Shown here: positions 8,872 to 16,336 of the stretch, in pieces
How positions within the stretch are numbered: the stretch's first letter is position 1
Layout of the letters: each line of letters opens with the position of its first letter
NCBI GenBank assembly: GCA_031460505.1
Contig: JAVKTT010000010.1
Span: 1 to 49,535, forward strand
Source: JAAYTL01 sp031460505
Lineage (GTDB): Bacteria; Bacillota; Clostridia; Tissierellales; Tissierellaceae
Length of the DNA stretch: 49,535 bases
Direction of reading: 5' to 3'
Made by a program: the position numbers and the translations under genes
Notes under the pieces: generated by a model
What the model saw: the letters and a program-made list of their open reading frames with translations, nothing else
Database searches by the model: none
What the model was told of the DNA's origin: nothing

Positions 8872-10038
8872 CTACTTATAATAATCATTGGTATCTTTAG
8901 GTAAACCCTTCTTTTCTAATCTATATTCAGCTATGTCTTTTATAATAGAATAAACAAATACAAATAACGGAACGCCTATGATCATACCGACAAATCCTAA
9001 TAACTTACCTGTTACAAGTAATGAGAATAATATCCAAAAAGCTGATATACCTAAAGAATCACCTAAGATCTTAGGACCAATAATATTGCCATCTATCTGT
9101 TGTATTACAAGTATTATAATCAAGAACCATAAAGCCTTTATTGGTGATACAAACAATATTATGAAGAATGATGGTACAGCTCCAATGAATGGTCCGAAGA
9201 ATGGTATAATATTTGTAACTCCAACAATGAAAGATACCAAAACAGCATAGGGCATATCAAACATTCTTAATATTATAAAGGTTAAAACTCCAATTATGGT
9301 AGAATCAAGAATCTTACCACTTAAAAATCGTCCAAAAATGCTATCTGCCCTTCTTACTAATTCAAAGGTTTTTTCTCTAGTTTTTTCAGAGAACATCGAC
9401 GTAATCAATTTTCTAGATAAGGCCATAAATTTCTCCTTATCGAATAATAGATATATAGATACAATTATACCTAATACAATATTCCATATACTTGATAGAA
9501 TACTTTTTGCAAAGTTACCAATTTTAGGTATAAGGCCTGTGGCAAAATTGATTATATAATTTACAAATTCATTCCATTTTTCTAGTATTATATTATAGTA
9601 TTCCTGTTGAAGGTCCAGATCGTTAGCAAACTTTATAATTTGTCTACTTATTTCTGTTACATAGGAAGGAATATCATTTACTAAACCTACTATGGATGAA
9701 ACAAGTTGGGGTAAAACGAATTTCAAGAATAAATATAAAAGAAAAGATACGACAGTATAAGTTAGTATTATTCCTATTATTCTACCAAATCTTCTGTTTT
9801 TCTCCTTAATAAATAGGTTTTTCAATAGATGTTTTTCAAAGAATTCCAAAATAAAATTAAATAAATAGGCCATTACAAATCCAATTATTATGGGATACAA
9901 AGTGCTTATGTACTTACTTACTTGAATTTTGAATTGACTAACTTCTGAAGCTATGAGATAAAATATTATACTGATAAATGCGACTATGATTGAATAAATT
10001 GCTATAGTATTGTATCGTTCATTCCATTTAAATTTCAT
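8872..10038 (-). CDS. AI-2E family (YtvI/PerM-type) membrane protein
   Basis: This 388-residue polytopic protein belongs to the AI-2E transporter/PerM family. Hydrophobic segments lie near residues 12-32, 45-65, 75-98 and about 175-200, then in a C-terminal cluster at 245-370. The family stretches PFFGPFIGAVPSFFI and DGNIIGPKILGDSLGISAFW are present. Family members have been linked to Na+/H+ exchange or small-molecule export, but the substrate here is unknown. AAGGAGTG precedes the ATG. It is a single gene, convergent with the V-ATPase operon and divergent from the permease at 10186. Confidence 0.88.
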   Translation of the reverse strand: MKFKWNERYNTIAIYSIIVAFISIIFYLIASEVSQFKIQVSKYISTLYPIIIGFVMAYLFNFILEFFEKHLLKNLFIKEKNRRFGRIIGIILTYTVVSFLLYLFLKFVLPQLVSSIVGLVNDIPSYVTEISRQIIKFANDLDLQQEYYNIILEKWNEFVNYIINFATGLIPKIGNFAKSILSSIWNIVLGIIVSIYLLFDKEKFMALSRKLITSMFSEKTREKTFELVRRADSIFGRFLSGKILDSTIIGVLTFIILRMFDMPYAVLVSFIVGVTNIIPFFGPFIGAVPSFFIILFVSPIKALWFLIIILVIQQIDGNIIGPKILGDSLGISAFWILFSLLVTGKLLGFVGMIIGVPLFVFVYSIIKDIAEYRLEKKGLPKDTNDYYK

Positions 10039-10121
10039 GTATTCACTCCTTAGAAGTTGATTATTAATGACAATATAATCATATCAAAAAAAATATATAA
10101 TAACTACTATAATTTAATATT

Positions 10122-10158
10122 CTTCACACCATAAACTCCCTTTCGGCATATTGTGAAG
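10122..10158 (+). promoter_or_regulatory. Inverted repeat upstream of the permease gene
   Basis: CTTCACA (10122-10128) and TGTGAAG (10152-10158) are perfect complements separated by 23 bases, just before the ribosome site of the permease gene. It could be a hairpin in the 5' leader or an operator with spaced half-sites. No regulator is identifiable. Confidence 0.25.
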
Positions 10159-10185
10159 TACGATTACAATTTTAGGAGGGATTTT

Positions 10186-11586
10186 ATGAATATTGAGCTT
10201 AACTCATTACATTATCTCTTTATGATATTCACACTACTTATTTTAGTAGTGATGATAAGGAAAAGAGATACTACCCTTGTTTGTATAATAGGCATATTTC
10301 TATTGGGCTTGTTTGCTACAAAGTCTCTATCTCTGGGTATAATGACTGTATTTAATAGCTTTATATTTGCCATTGTAGAATTGATGGGAACTATATTAAT
10401 TATCTCAGTCATAGTAGCTATGAGTACCATACTGATGAAAACAGGTATCAATGAAATAATGGTTTCGCCTTTTACAAAATTAATCAAAACACCGACTCTA
10501 GCATATTGGGTAATTGGTATTCTGATGATGGCTATATCGTTTTTCTTCTGGCCATCACCTGCTGTAGCATTAATAGGAGCTGTAATGTTACCAGTAGCTG
10601 TAAAAGTTGGCTTACCTGCCTTAGCAGTTGCAATGGTAATGAATATCTTTGGCCATGGTATTGCTTTATCAGGTGATTTTATAATTCAAGGAGCACCAAA
10701 GCTAACAGCTGATGCGGCTGGGCTACCTGTAGGTGAGGTTGTTTCTGCCAGTATACCTTTAGTTATTGTAATGGGTTTGGTCACTACAGTTACAGCATTC
10801 ATATTTTTAAAAAGAGATTTAAAAAGTGGTAAATTAAAAGTTGAAAAGGATGTAAATCTAAAGAATACAAAGCAAAATGATGAAGAACTAAAAAATATTT
10901 TAAGTAAAAAAACTAAGAATGTATTAGCGATAATTATCCCATTATTATTTGCAATTGATGTAGTTATTATGATTATGGCTAATTTACAAGGTGGAGATGC
11001 AACTGCATTGATAGGTGGTACAGCTATATTTATATTAGTACTGGTATCTCTCCTAGTTCATAAAAACAGTGCATTAGAGGAAATAACGAAATATATAGTT
11101 ACAGGATTCAAATTTGGATTTGAGATATTTGGCCCAGTAATTCCTATTGCAGCTTTTTTCTATTTAGGAGACTCAGGTTTTCTTACTGTTATAGGAAATC
11201 ACTTGCCAGAAACATCCCAAGGTATTGTAAATGATTTAGGATTAGCGTTGGCTAACGCAGTTCCTTTAAATGAAGGTATAGGTGCAATAACTCTTACATC
11301 GGTAGGTGCAATTACTGGATTAGATGGTTCGGGATTTTCAGGTATTTCATTGGCTGGTTCAGTTGCCAAACTATTTGGTGCAGCATTAGGAAAAGGTGCA
11401 GCAACTCTAACAGCTCTAGGTCAAATAGCTGCTATATGGGTTGGTGGGGGTACTTTGATTCCTTGGGCAGTTATTCCAGCAGCAGCTATATGTGGTGTAG
11501 ATCCATTTGAATTAACACGAAGAAACTTTAAACCAGTTGTTATAGGATTAGTAGTTACAACTATAGTAGGTATGTTTTTAATATAG
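10186..11586 (+). CDS. Ion-transporter-superfamily permease (GntP/citrate-carrier-like)
   Basis: This 466-residue protein has about 12 hydrophobic segments and a charged central loop (about residues 205-245, rich in Lys and Asn). Re-entrant-type small-residue stretches FFFWPSPAVALIGAVMLP and GHGIALSGDFIIQGAPKLT resemble the GntP/DctM/CitM ion-transporter superfamily. I cannot assign a substrate; an organic anion driven by Na+ or H+ is a reasonable guess. ATG 10186 follows AGGAGGG by 5 bases; upstream in-frame codons have no ribosome site. It is transcribed alone between an upstream inverted repeat and its own terminator. Confidence 0.75.
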   Translation: MNIELNSLHYLFMIFTLLILVVMIRKRDTTLVCIIGIFLLGLFATKSLSLGIMTVFNSFIFAIVELMGTILIISVIVAMSTILMKTGINEIMVSPFTKLIKTPTLAYWVIGILMMAISFFFWPSPAVALIGAVMLPVAVKVGLPALAVAMVMNIFGHGIALSGDFIIQGAPKLTADAAGLPVGEVVSASIPLVIVMGLVTTVTAFIFLKRDLKSGKLKVEKDVNLKNTKQNDEELKNILSKKTKNVLAIIIPLLFAIDVVIMIMANLQGGDATALIGGTAIFILVLVSLLVHKNSALEEITKYIVTGFKFGFEIFGPVIPIAAFFYLGDSGFLTVIGNHLPETSQGIVNDLGLALANAVPLNEGIGAITLTSVGAITGLDGSGFSGISLAGSVAKLFGAALGKGAATLTALGQIAAIWVGGGTLIPWAVIPAAAICGVDPFELTRRNFKPVVIGLVVTTIVGMFLI

Positions 11587-11589
11587 ATA

Positions 11590-11611
11590 GGCAGCTTAGG
11601 CTGCCTTTTTT
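11590..11611 (+). terminator. Terminator after the permease gene
   Basis: GGCAGC and GCTGCC flank a TTAG loop and are followed by six T residues. Confidence 0.88.
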
Positions 11612-11672
11612 GTTGACTCCATTAATTATTGGGTAATTAATAAATACAACAAATTAAAGGAGGCAATAATTT

Positions 11673-12305
11673 ATGAAAATAGATATATGGTCAGACATTG
11701 CATGTCCATTCTGTTATATAGGAAAGAGAAATCTTGAAACTGCATTAAAGGAGTTTGAATCCAAAGATGAAATAGAAATTGTTTACCACAGTTTCCAGCT
11801 TGACCCTAATGCTAAAAAAGAAGGGAAAAGAAACTCTGTCCAAGATCTGGCAAACAAGTATGGAGCAAGTTTAGATCAAGCTCAACAAATGATAGATAGG
11901 GTTGTATCTATGGCTAAAGATGTTGGACTACATTATAACTATGATATGATAGTAAATACAAATACCTTAGATGCCCATAGACTTACACATTTTGCTAAGA
12001 ATGTTAATAAGGACAAAGAGGTCGTAGAGGAACTATTTAAAGCTCATTTCATTGAAGGATTGGATATTGGTGATATAGAAGAATTGTCCAAAATAGGGGC
12101 AAGGGTTGGTTTAGATAATGAAGAGGTTATCAAGATGTTAAATTCAGATGAGTATTATTCAGAGGTTGATACTGATAAATACATGGCAAGTCAATATGAG
12201 ATCAGCAGTGTACCATTTTTCATATTCAATAATAAATATGCTATATCAGGAGCACAACCACCACAGGCATTTTTAGAGACAATGAAAAAGGCAAATGAAC
12301 AGTAG
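11673..12305 (+). CDS. FrnE-like DsbA-family thioredoxin-fold oxidoreductase
   Basis: This 210-residue cytosolic protein has the active-site motif CPFC at residues 11-14 and the cis-proline loop SSVPFFIF near residue 179. Between them is the helical insertion characteristic of FrnE/2-hydroxychromene-2-carboxylate isomerase-like DsbA proteins, including NTNTLDAHRLTHFA. The substrate is unknown; family members act as disulfide isomerases or oxidoreductases. No signal peptide is visible. GGAGGCAATAATTT precedes the ATG. Its TAG stop overlaps the first base of a tandem repeat. Confidence 0.88.
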   Translation: MKIDIWSDIACPFCYIGKRNLETALKEFESKDEIEIVYHSFQLDPNAKKEGKRNSVQDLANKYGASLDQAQQMIDRVVSMAKDVGLHYNYDMIVNTNTLDAHRLTHFAKNVNKDKEVVEELFKAHFIEGLDIGDIEELSKIGARVGLDNEEVIKMLNSDEYYSEVDTDKYMASQYEISSVPFFIFNNKYAISGAQPPQAFLETMKKANEQ

Positions 12306-12358
12306 GGACGCGAAACTTTGTTCATTTGAACGTTGGGGACGCAAAATTCTGTTCATTT
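12305..12358 (+). repeat. Two tandem GGGACGC repeat units
   Basis: Two 23-base units at 12305-12327 and 12336-12358 share 20 of 23 positions. Both start GGGACGC and end TTCATTT, at a 31-base period. The first unit starts on the G of the stop codon of the preceding gene. The core resembles the minus-strand sequence at 41-97. Origin is unknown; remnants of a dispersed clostridial element are the simplest reading. Confidence 0.6.
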
Positions 12359-12361
12359 ATT

Positions 12362-12402
12362 GTATTAGAAATGGGAGGTCTTATACCTCCCATTTCTAAT
12401 AC
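12362..12402. terminator. Long perfect stem-loop between convergent genes
   Basis: An 18-base perfect inverted repeat (12362-12379 with 12385-12402) encloses a 5-base loop. Each arm carries GGGAGG or its complement, flanked by AT-rich sequence. There is no clean T-run on either side, but its place between a plus-strand gene and a convergent minus-strand operon suggests a bidirectional terminator. Confidence 0.7.
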
Positions 12403-12406
12403 AAAT

Positions 12407-14224
12407 TTACCCTAATACAATCTTACTTTCTTCTTCAATAAATTGATTTTTATATAATTCATAGTAATATCCCTTACTTTGAATCAATTCTTTATGATTA
12501 CCTGATTCAATAATCCTACCATCATCAATAACCAATATCTTATCAGCATTTCTTATAGTAGATAGTCTATGAGCAATTACGAAGCTGGTTCTTCCTTCTA
12601 GCACATTGTGAATAGCATCTTGGATAACTTTTTCTGTTTCTGTATCTATAGAAGATGTAGCTTCATCCAATACAAAGAGTCTTGGATTTCTGACAATAGC
12701 TCTTGCAAAGGAAAGAAGTTGTTTTTGACCAGTGGATAGAAGATTACCACCTTCTCCAACTTCGGTGTCATAGCCTTTTTCCATACTCATTATAAAGTCA
12801 TGTGCGTCTACCAGTTTACAAGCATCGATTATATCTTCATCTGTAGCATCTAAGTCACCGTATCTTATATTGTCCTTAATGGTACCGCTAAACAGATGAG
12901 GAGATTGTAGTACATATCCTAAGTTTTCATGAATCCAATTCTGGGGCATATCCTTGTAATTAATACCATCGATTAGAATTTCGCCAGCTGTAGGTTCATA
13001 AAATCTACAGAATAGATTTACAATGGTAGATTTTCCTGCTCCCGTTTCTCCTACTAAAGCTATAGTATCACCAGGTTTTACACTTAAGTTAAAGTCTTTT
13101 AATATATCTTCTCCATCCTTATATGAAAAAGAAACATTCTTAAATTCAACTTTTCCTAAAATTTTAGGCCAATTTTCTCTCTTTGGATTAAATATATCTC
13201 CATATTTCGTAATAACTTCTTCACTATCAATAATATCTGGTTCTTCATTCAATAATGAAAAAACTCTTTCTGCAGAAGCTTGTGCCGATTGGACTTCTGC
13301 AAATATTACAGCCATTTGTCTGATAGGTTCAAATAATTGTGTAGTATACGATATAAAAGCTACCAATGTTCCATAGCTTATTATATCTCTCATAACAAAA
13401 CTTCCCCCAAAGTTGATTGCTAGTGCTGTACCTATACTTCCTAAGGTTAGTACAATAGGTAAATATATTGAGGAAAGTATTGTTGCACGTATAGCACTTT
13501 TCTTCATATTCGAAGTAATTTCTGAAAACTCTTGTAAATTTATATCTTCTCTAACCAAAGTTTTAGTAGTTTTAGCACCTTGAATATCTTCATTAAACGC
13601 TGCTGTAATTTGTGAGTTTATTTTCCTTACATTTCTTTGAGCATTTAATATTCTTTTTTGAAAATAAGCACTTACTATTGCAACAAACGGTACTACGATT
13701 AAGGCTATCAATGCTAATTTCCAATTAAGTATAAGCATTGCAATAGTCACGCCTATCATCATAGTTATTCCCCAGGAAAAGTCAACTAAACTCCATGAGA
13801 TAGTCTCACTTAATCTTTGTATATCTGATGTCATCCTAGACATTAACCATCCGACAGCCTTATCGTCGTAGTATGACAATGGTAGCATTTGAAGCTTTTC
13901 AAATCCTAGTTTTCTGATATCATAAGCCATTTGAGTTTCTAATTTACCTGCAATTGCTATAAATAGATATATGGTTATTGAAAAGAATAAAGCTGCAAAT
14001 AAATACAGTAGCCCAAAACTTGGAAGTCCTTCATAGGTACCTTTTTCTACAAAATTGTCGATTGCATATTTTGATAAAAGGGGAAAAATGGTATCCATTG
14101 CACCGACAAAAATCATCATAATAACTATTTTCATGAATTGATTTTTATAAGGTTTTAATATCTTAAAAAAATCCTTCCATATATTCAAATTTATTTTTTC
14201 ATTTATTATATGTTCGTTCTCCAT
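12407..14224 (-). CDS. Heterodimeric ABC exporter subunit, catalytically competent half
   Basis: This 605-residue half-transporter has six membrane helices in residues about 30-330 and an ATPase domain from about 365. Walker A GETGAGKST lies near residue 395. Walker B LFVLDEATSSID near 517 keeps the catalytic Glu. The signature near 495 is LLSTGQKQL, not LSGGQ. This pattern, degenerate signature with intact Walker B, matches the TM288/BmrD type of subunit in heterodimeric exporters. It is the second gene of the operon, 10 bases after its partner. Likely role is export of drugs or lipids; the substrate is inferred only from the family. Confidence 0.92.
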   Translation of the reverse strand: MENEHIINEKINLNIWKDFFKILKPYKNQFMKIVIMMIFVGAMDTIFPLLSKYAIDNFVEKGTYEGLPSFGLLYLFAALFFSITIYLFIAIAGKLETQMAYDIRKLGFEKLQMLPLSYYDDKAVGWLMSRMTSDIQRLSETISWSLVDFSWGITMMIGVTIAMLILNWKLALIALIVVPFVAIVSAYFQKRILNAQRNVRKINSQITAAFNEDIQGAKTTKTLVREDINLQEFSEITSNMKKSAIRATILSSIYLPIVLTLGSIGTALAINFGGSFVMRDIISYGTLVAFISYTTQLFEPIRQMAVIFAEVQSAQASAERVFSLLNEEPDIIDSEEVITKYGDIFNPKRENWPKILGKVEFKNVSFSYKDGEDILKDFNLSVKPGDTIALVGETGAGKSTIVNLFCRFYEPTAGEILIDGINYKDMPQNWIHENLGYVLQSPHLFSGTIKDNIRYGDLDATDEDIIDACKLVDAHDFIMSMEKGYDTEVGEGGNLLSTGQKQLLSFARAIVRNPRLFVLDEATSSIDTETEKVIQDAIHNVLEGRTSFVIAHRLSTIRNADKILVIDDGRIIESGNHKELIQSKGYYYELYKNQFIEEESKIVLG

Positions 14225-14234
14225 AGATTACCTC

Positions 14235-16028
14235 CTAAACAATTTCTAGATTATCCTCATAGGAGGATTGGATTGTGTAGACTCTTTTATATAAGCCATC
14301 TTCGTTGATTAAATCTTTATGCTTACCTCTTTGTATGATTCTGCCTTTATCTAACACATAGATCATATCTGCTCCTGCTACAGTAGAAATTCTATGGGAT
14401 ATTATTATTGTTGTTGATTTATTTTTTCTTGTCTTTAACGCTTCACGTATTGCAATATCTGTTGATGTATCTACAGCTGATAAGGAATCATCAAAGACTA
14501 CAATAGGGCAATCATTTATAATAGTCCTAGCAATGGCCATTCTTTGTTTTTGACCTCCAGATAAAGATACACCACGTTCACCAACTAAGGTTTCATACTT
14601 CTTTTCAAAGGAATTTATATCTTCATGAATAGATGCAGTTTTTGCAGCATCATATACCCTTTTGTCTGAGTAACTTGGATTGGCAAGTTTGATATTCTCC
14701 TTAATGGTCTTAGCATAAAGAAAAGGTTCTTGTAATACTAATCCAATGTTTTTCCTAATCCAATGTTTGTCAATTTGATTAAGTTCTATACCATCCAGTA
14801 AAATACTGCCATTGGAATACTCATAAAGTCTAGGAAGTAAATGAACTAATGAGCTTTTTCCAGAACCTGTTGGACCAATAAAAGCGATAGTTTCCCCAGG
14901 ATTGATTTTAAAACTAATATCCTTAAGCACTGGATTATCTTTTTCATATTCAAAGTAGACATTATTAAATTCTATATTTCCAGTGAGAGTTGGTTCTTGA
15001 CAATTTTCTATTAGTACTTCTATAGGTTCCATCAGAATCTCATCTATTCTTTTTAAAGAAACAAACGCTTTACCCATATCTGTAAGGGTACGTCCCATCT
15101 GTCTAACAGGCCAAACCAACATACCTATATAACTAGTAAATGCAACTAATGTACCAAGTGTAATTTCTCCTATAACAGCTAAATAACTACCATAGACCAT
15201 TACCAAGCCTATTTGTGCAAAACTCATAAAATCAGATATAGCCCAATAAGTAGATAGATTCATAATTAATTTAGCTGTTAATGTCCTATGTTCCATATTT
15301 TTCTTATCAAAATTGTCAATTTCATATTTTTCTCGAGCAAAAGCCTTAACTACTCTTATACCAGTTAAATTTTCTTGCAAAGCAGTAGAAAGCCTAGCTT
15401 CAGCTTCATCTGAGGCTTGGAAATCTTTTTTTACTTTCCTAAAAAATAATACAGCAAACATAAAAGTGATTGGTAGCACAGATATGGATATAAGTGCCAT
15501 TTTTGGACTTAAACTAGTCATTATACTTACAGTAAATATAAGCATAAATAAAGATCCTACAACTTCCATTAATTGTATTGCTAAAAATCTTCTAATAGTG
15601 TCCACATCAGAAGTACATCTTTGAATCAATTCACCAGTTTCAGCAGATACATGATATTCATATGGTAACTTTTGAATATGATCATAAAGCTGATTCTTAA
15701 TATTTTCAGCTATATTTTCTGCTGACTTACTTGACATTGTATTTTTGAGGTAAAGAAACATCCCTCTTAAAACTGTTATGCCTATTATAATAATTCCAAC
15801 GATCCATAGATTTTCTCTTAAAAACGATTTTCCTCCAAATAGTTCAACATAATATAAAACTTTCTCATTGACTATATTCTCAGAACCTATAATGGAGTCA
15901 ATGGTTGTTCTAATTACAAGAGGACTTAGTAGTGTTATCCCTTGTGATAATATTATGGATAATATACCTATGGAGTACATTAAGCCATAACCTTTAGTAA
16001 ATTTTAGTAGCTTTTTAAGATCCTTCAA
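14235..16028 (-). CDS. Heterodimeric ABC exporter subunit, degenerate-site half
   Basis: This 597-residue half-transporter has six helices in about 15-320. The ATPase domain carries Walker A GPTGSGKSS (near 388) and a canonical LSGGQKQR signature (near 489). Walker B reads VVFDDSLSAVD, so Asp replaces the catalytic Glu. That is the TM287/BmrC arrangement: this subunit holds the non-hydrolysing site and lends its signature to the partner's active site. Translation starts at TTG 16028, six bases after GGGAGGG. The gene lies directly downstream of an attenuator-like leader at 16053-16304. Confidence 0.92.
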   Translation of the reverse strand: MKDLKKLLKFTKGYGLMYSIGILSIILSQGITLLSPLVIRTTIDSIIGSENIVNEKVLYYVELFGGKSFLRENLWIVGIIIIGITVLRGMFLYLKNTMSSKSAENIAENIKNQLYDHIQKLPYEYHVSAETGELIQRCTSDVDTIRRFLAIQLMEVVGSLFMLIFTVSIMTSLSPKMALISISVLPITFMFAVLFFRKVKKDFQASDEAEARLSTALQENLTGIRVVKAFAREKYEIDNFDKKNMEHRTLTAKLIMNLSTYWAISDFMSFAQIGLVMVYGSYLAVIGEITLGTLVAFTSYIGMLVWPVRQMGRTLTDMGKAFVSLKRIDEILMEPIEVLIENCQEPTLTGNIEFNNVYFEYEKDNPVLKDISFKINPGETIAFIGPTGSGKSSLVHLLPRLYEYSNGSILLDGIELNQIDKHWIRKNIGLVLQEPFLYAKTIKENIKLANPSYSDKRVYDAAKTASIHEDINSFEKKYETLVGERGVSLSGGQKQRMAIARTIINDCPIVVFDDSLSAVDTSTDIAIREALKTRKNKSTTIIISHRISTVAGADMIYVLDKGRIIQRGKHKDLINEDGLYKRVYTIQSSYEDNLEIV

Positions 16029-16052
16029 ATAATTCCCTCCCTAAAAATAAAC

Positions 16053-16079
16053 TAGACCATAGGAAAGTCCTATGGTCTA
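16053..16079 (-). promoter_or_regulatory. Second leader hairpin, just before the exporter ribosome site
   Basis: Twelve-base perfect arms TAGACCATAGGA and TCCTATGGTCTA enclose a 3-base loop. On the minus strand it is followed by GTTTATTTTTAGGGAGGG, so it ends in a T-rich stretch and directly precedes the exporter Shine-Dalgarno. It shares the CCATAGG/CCTATGG core with the upstream terminator hairpin and could pair with it. Roles as a second terminator or as a translation-controlling stem are both possible. Confidence 0.7.
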
Positions 16080-16111
16080 AAATGCATAATACAAAAACAT
16101 TCTTAAAAATA

Positions 16112-16139
16112 TAAAAAGCCATAGGTATAGACCTATGGC
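16112..16139 (-). terminator. Leader (attenuator) terminator
   Basis: On the minus strand the arms GCCATAGGT and ACCTATGGC, perfect over 9 bases, flank the loop CTAT and are followed by five T residues. It lies after the leader-peptide stop and before the exporter genes. Its 5' arm contains CATAGGTC with the adjoining base, which is the exact complement of GACCTATG inside the leader coding region. Terminator and antiterminator are therefore mutually exclusive. Confidence 0.82.
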
Positions 16140-16161
16140 CAAAAATCAAAAATATAAAAAA

Positions 16162-16242
16162 TTATATTTGAGTATTAAGCATAGGTCGTGCTATTAAATT
16201 TAATTTTGATAATTTTAAACTGCTTACTCTTATTCTTAACAT
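16162..16242 (-). CDS. 26-residue leader peptide of the ABC exporter operon
   Basis: This short reading frame starts at ATG 16242, eight bases after a perfect AAGGAGG (16251-16257), and ends with TAA at 16162. The peptide begins MLRIRVSSLKLSKLNL and ends IARPMLNTQI; it is basic and without acidic residues. Codons 19-21 (CGA CCT ATG) contain GACCTATG, which can pair with the 5' arm of the downstream terminator. Position and layout parallel BmrB, the leader peptide of Bacillus subtilis bmrCD, whose translation controls readthrough when ribosomes are inhibited. Sequence similarity to BmrB was not tested. The strong ribosome site and matching promoter make it a real translated unit in my view. 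Confidence 0.78.
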   Translation of the reverse strand: MLRIRVSSLKLSKLNLIARPMLNTQI

Positions 16243-16276
16243 CTTCACGACCTCCTTATTTTACTCAGTAATTATT

Positions 16277-16304
16277 ATTATATCTGAAACTTTTGAAAAA
16301 TCAA
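16277..16304 (-). promoter_or_regulatory. SigA-type promoter of the exporter leader
   Basis: On the minus strand TTGATT (16304-16299) and a perfect TATAAT (16282-16277) are 16 bases apart. Transcription would start near 16270, about 28 bases before the leader-peptide start codon, giving a roughly 240-base leader before the exporter genes. Confidence 0.7.
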
Positions 16305-16336
16305 CACTTATTTACAATATTTGGAAAATACTTTTA

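Noticed and set aside
12362..12402. Perfect palindrome considered as a transposon end or CRISPR repeat
   Set aside because: Only one copy is present, there are no spacers or target duplications, and its place between convergent genes fits termination.
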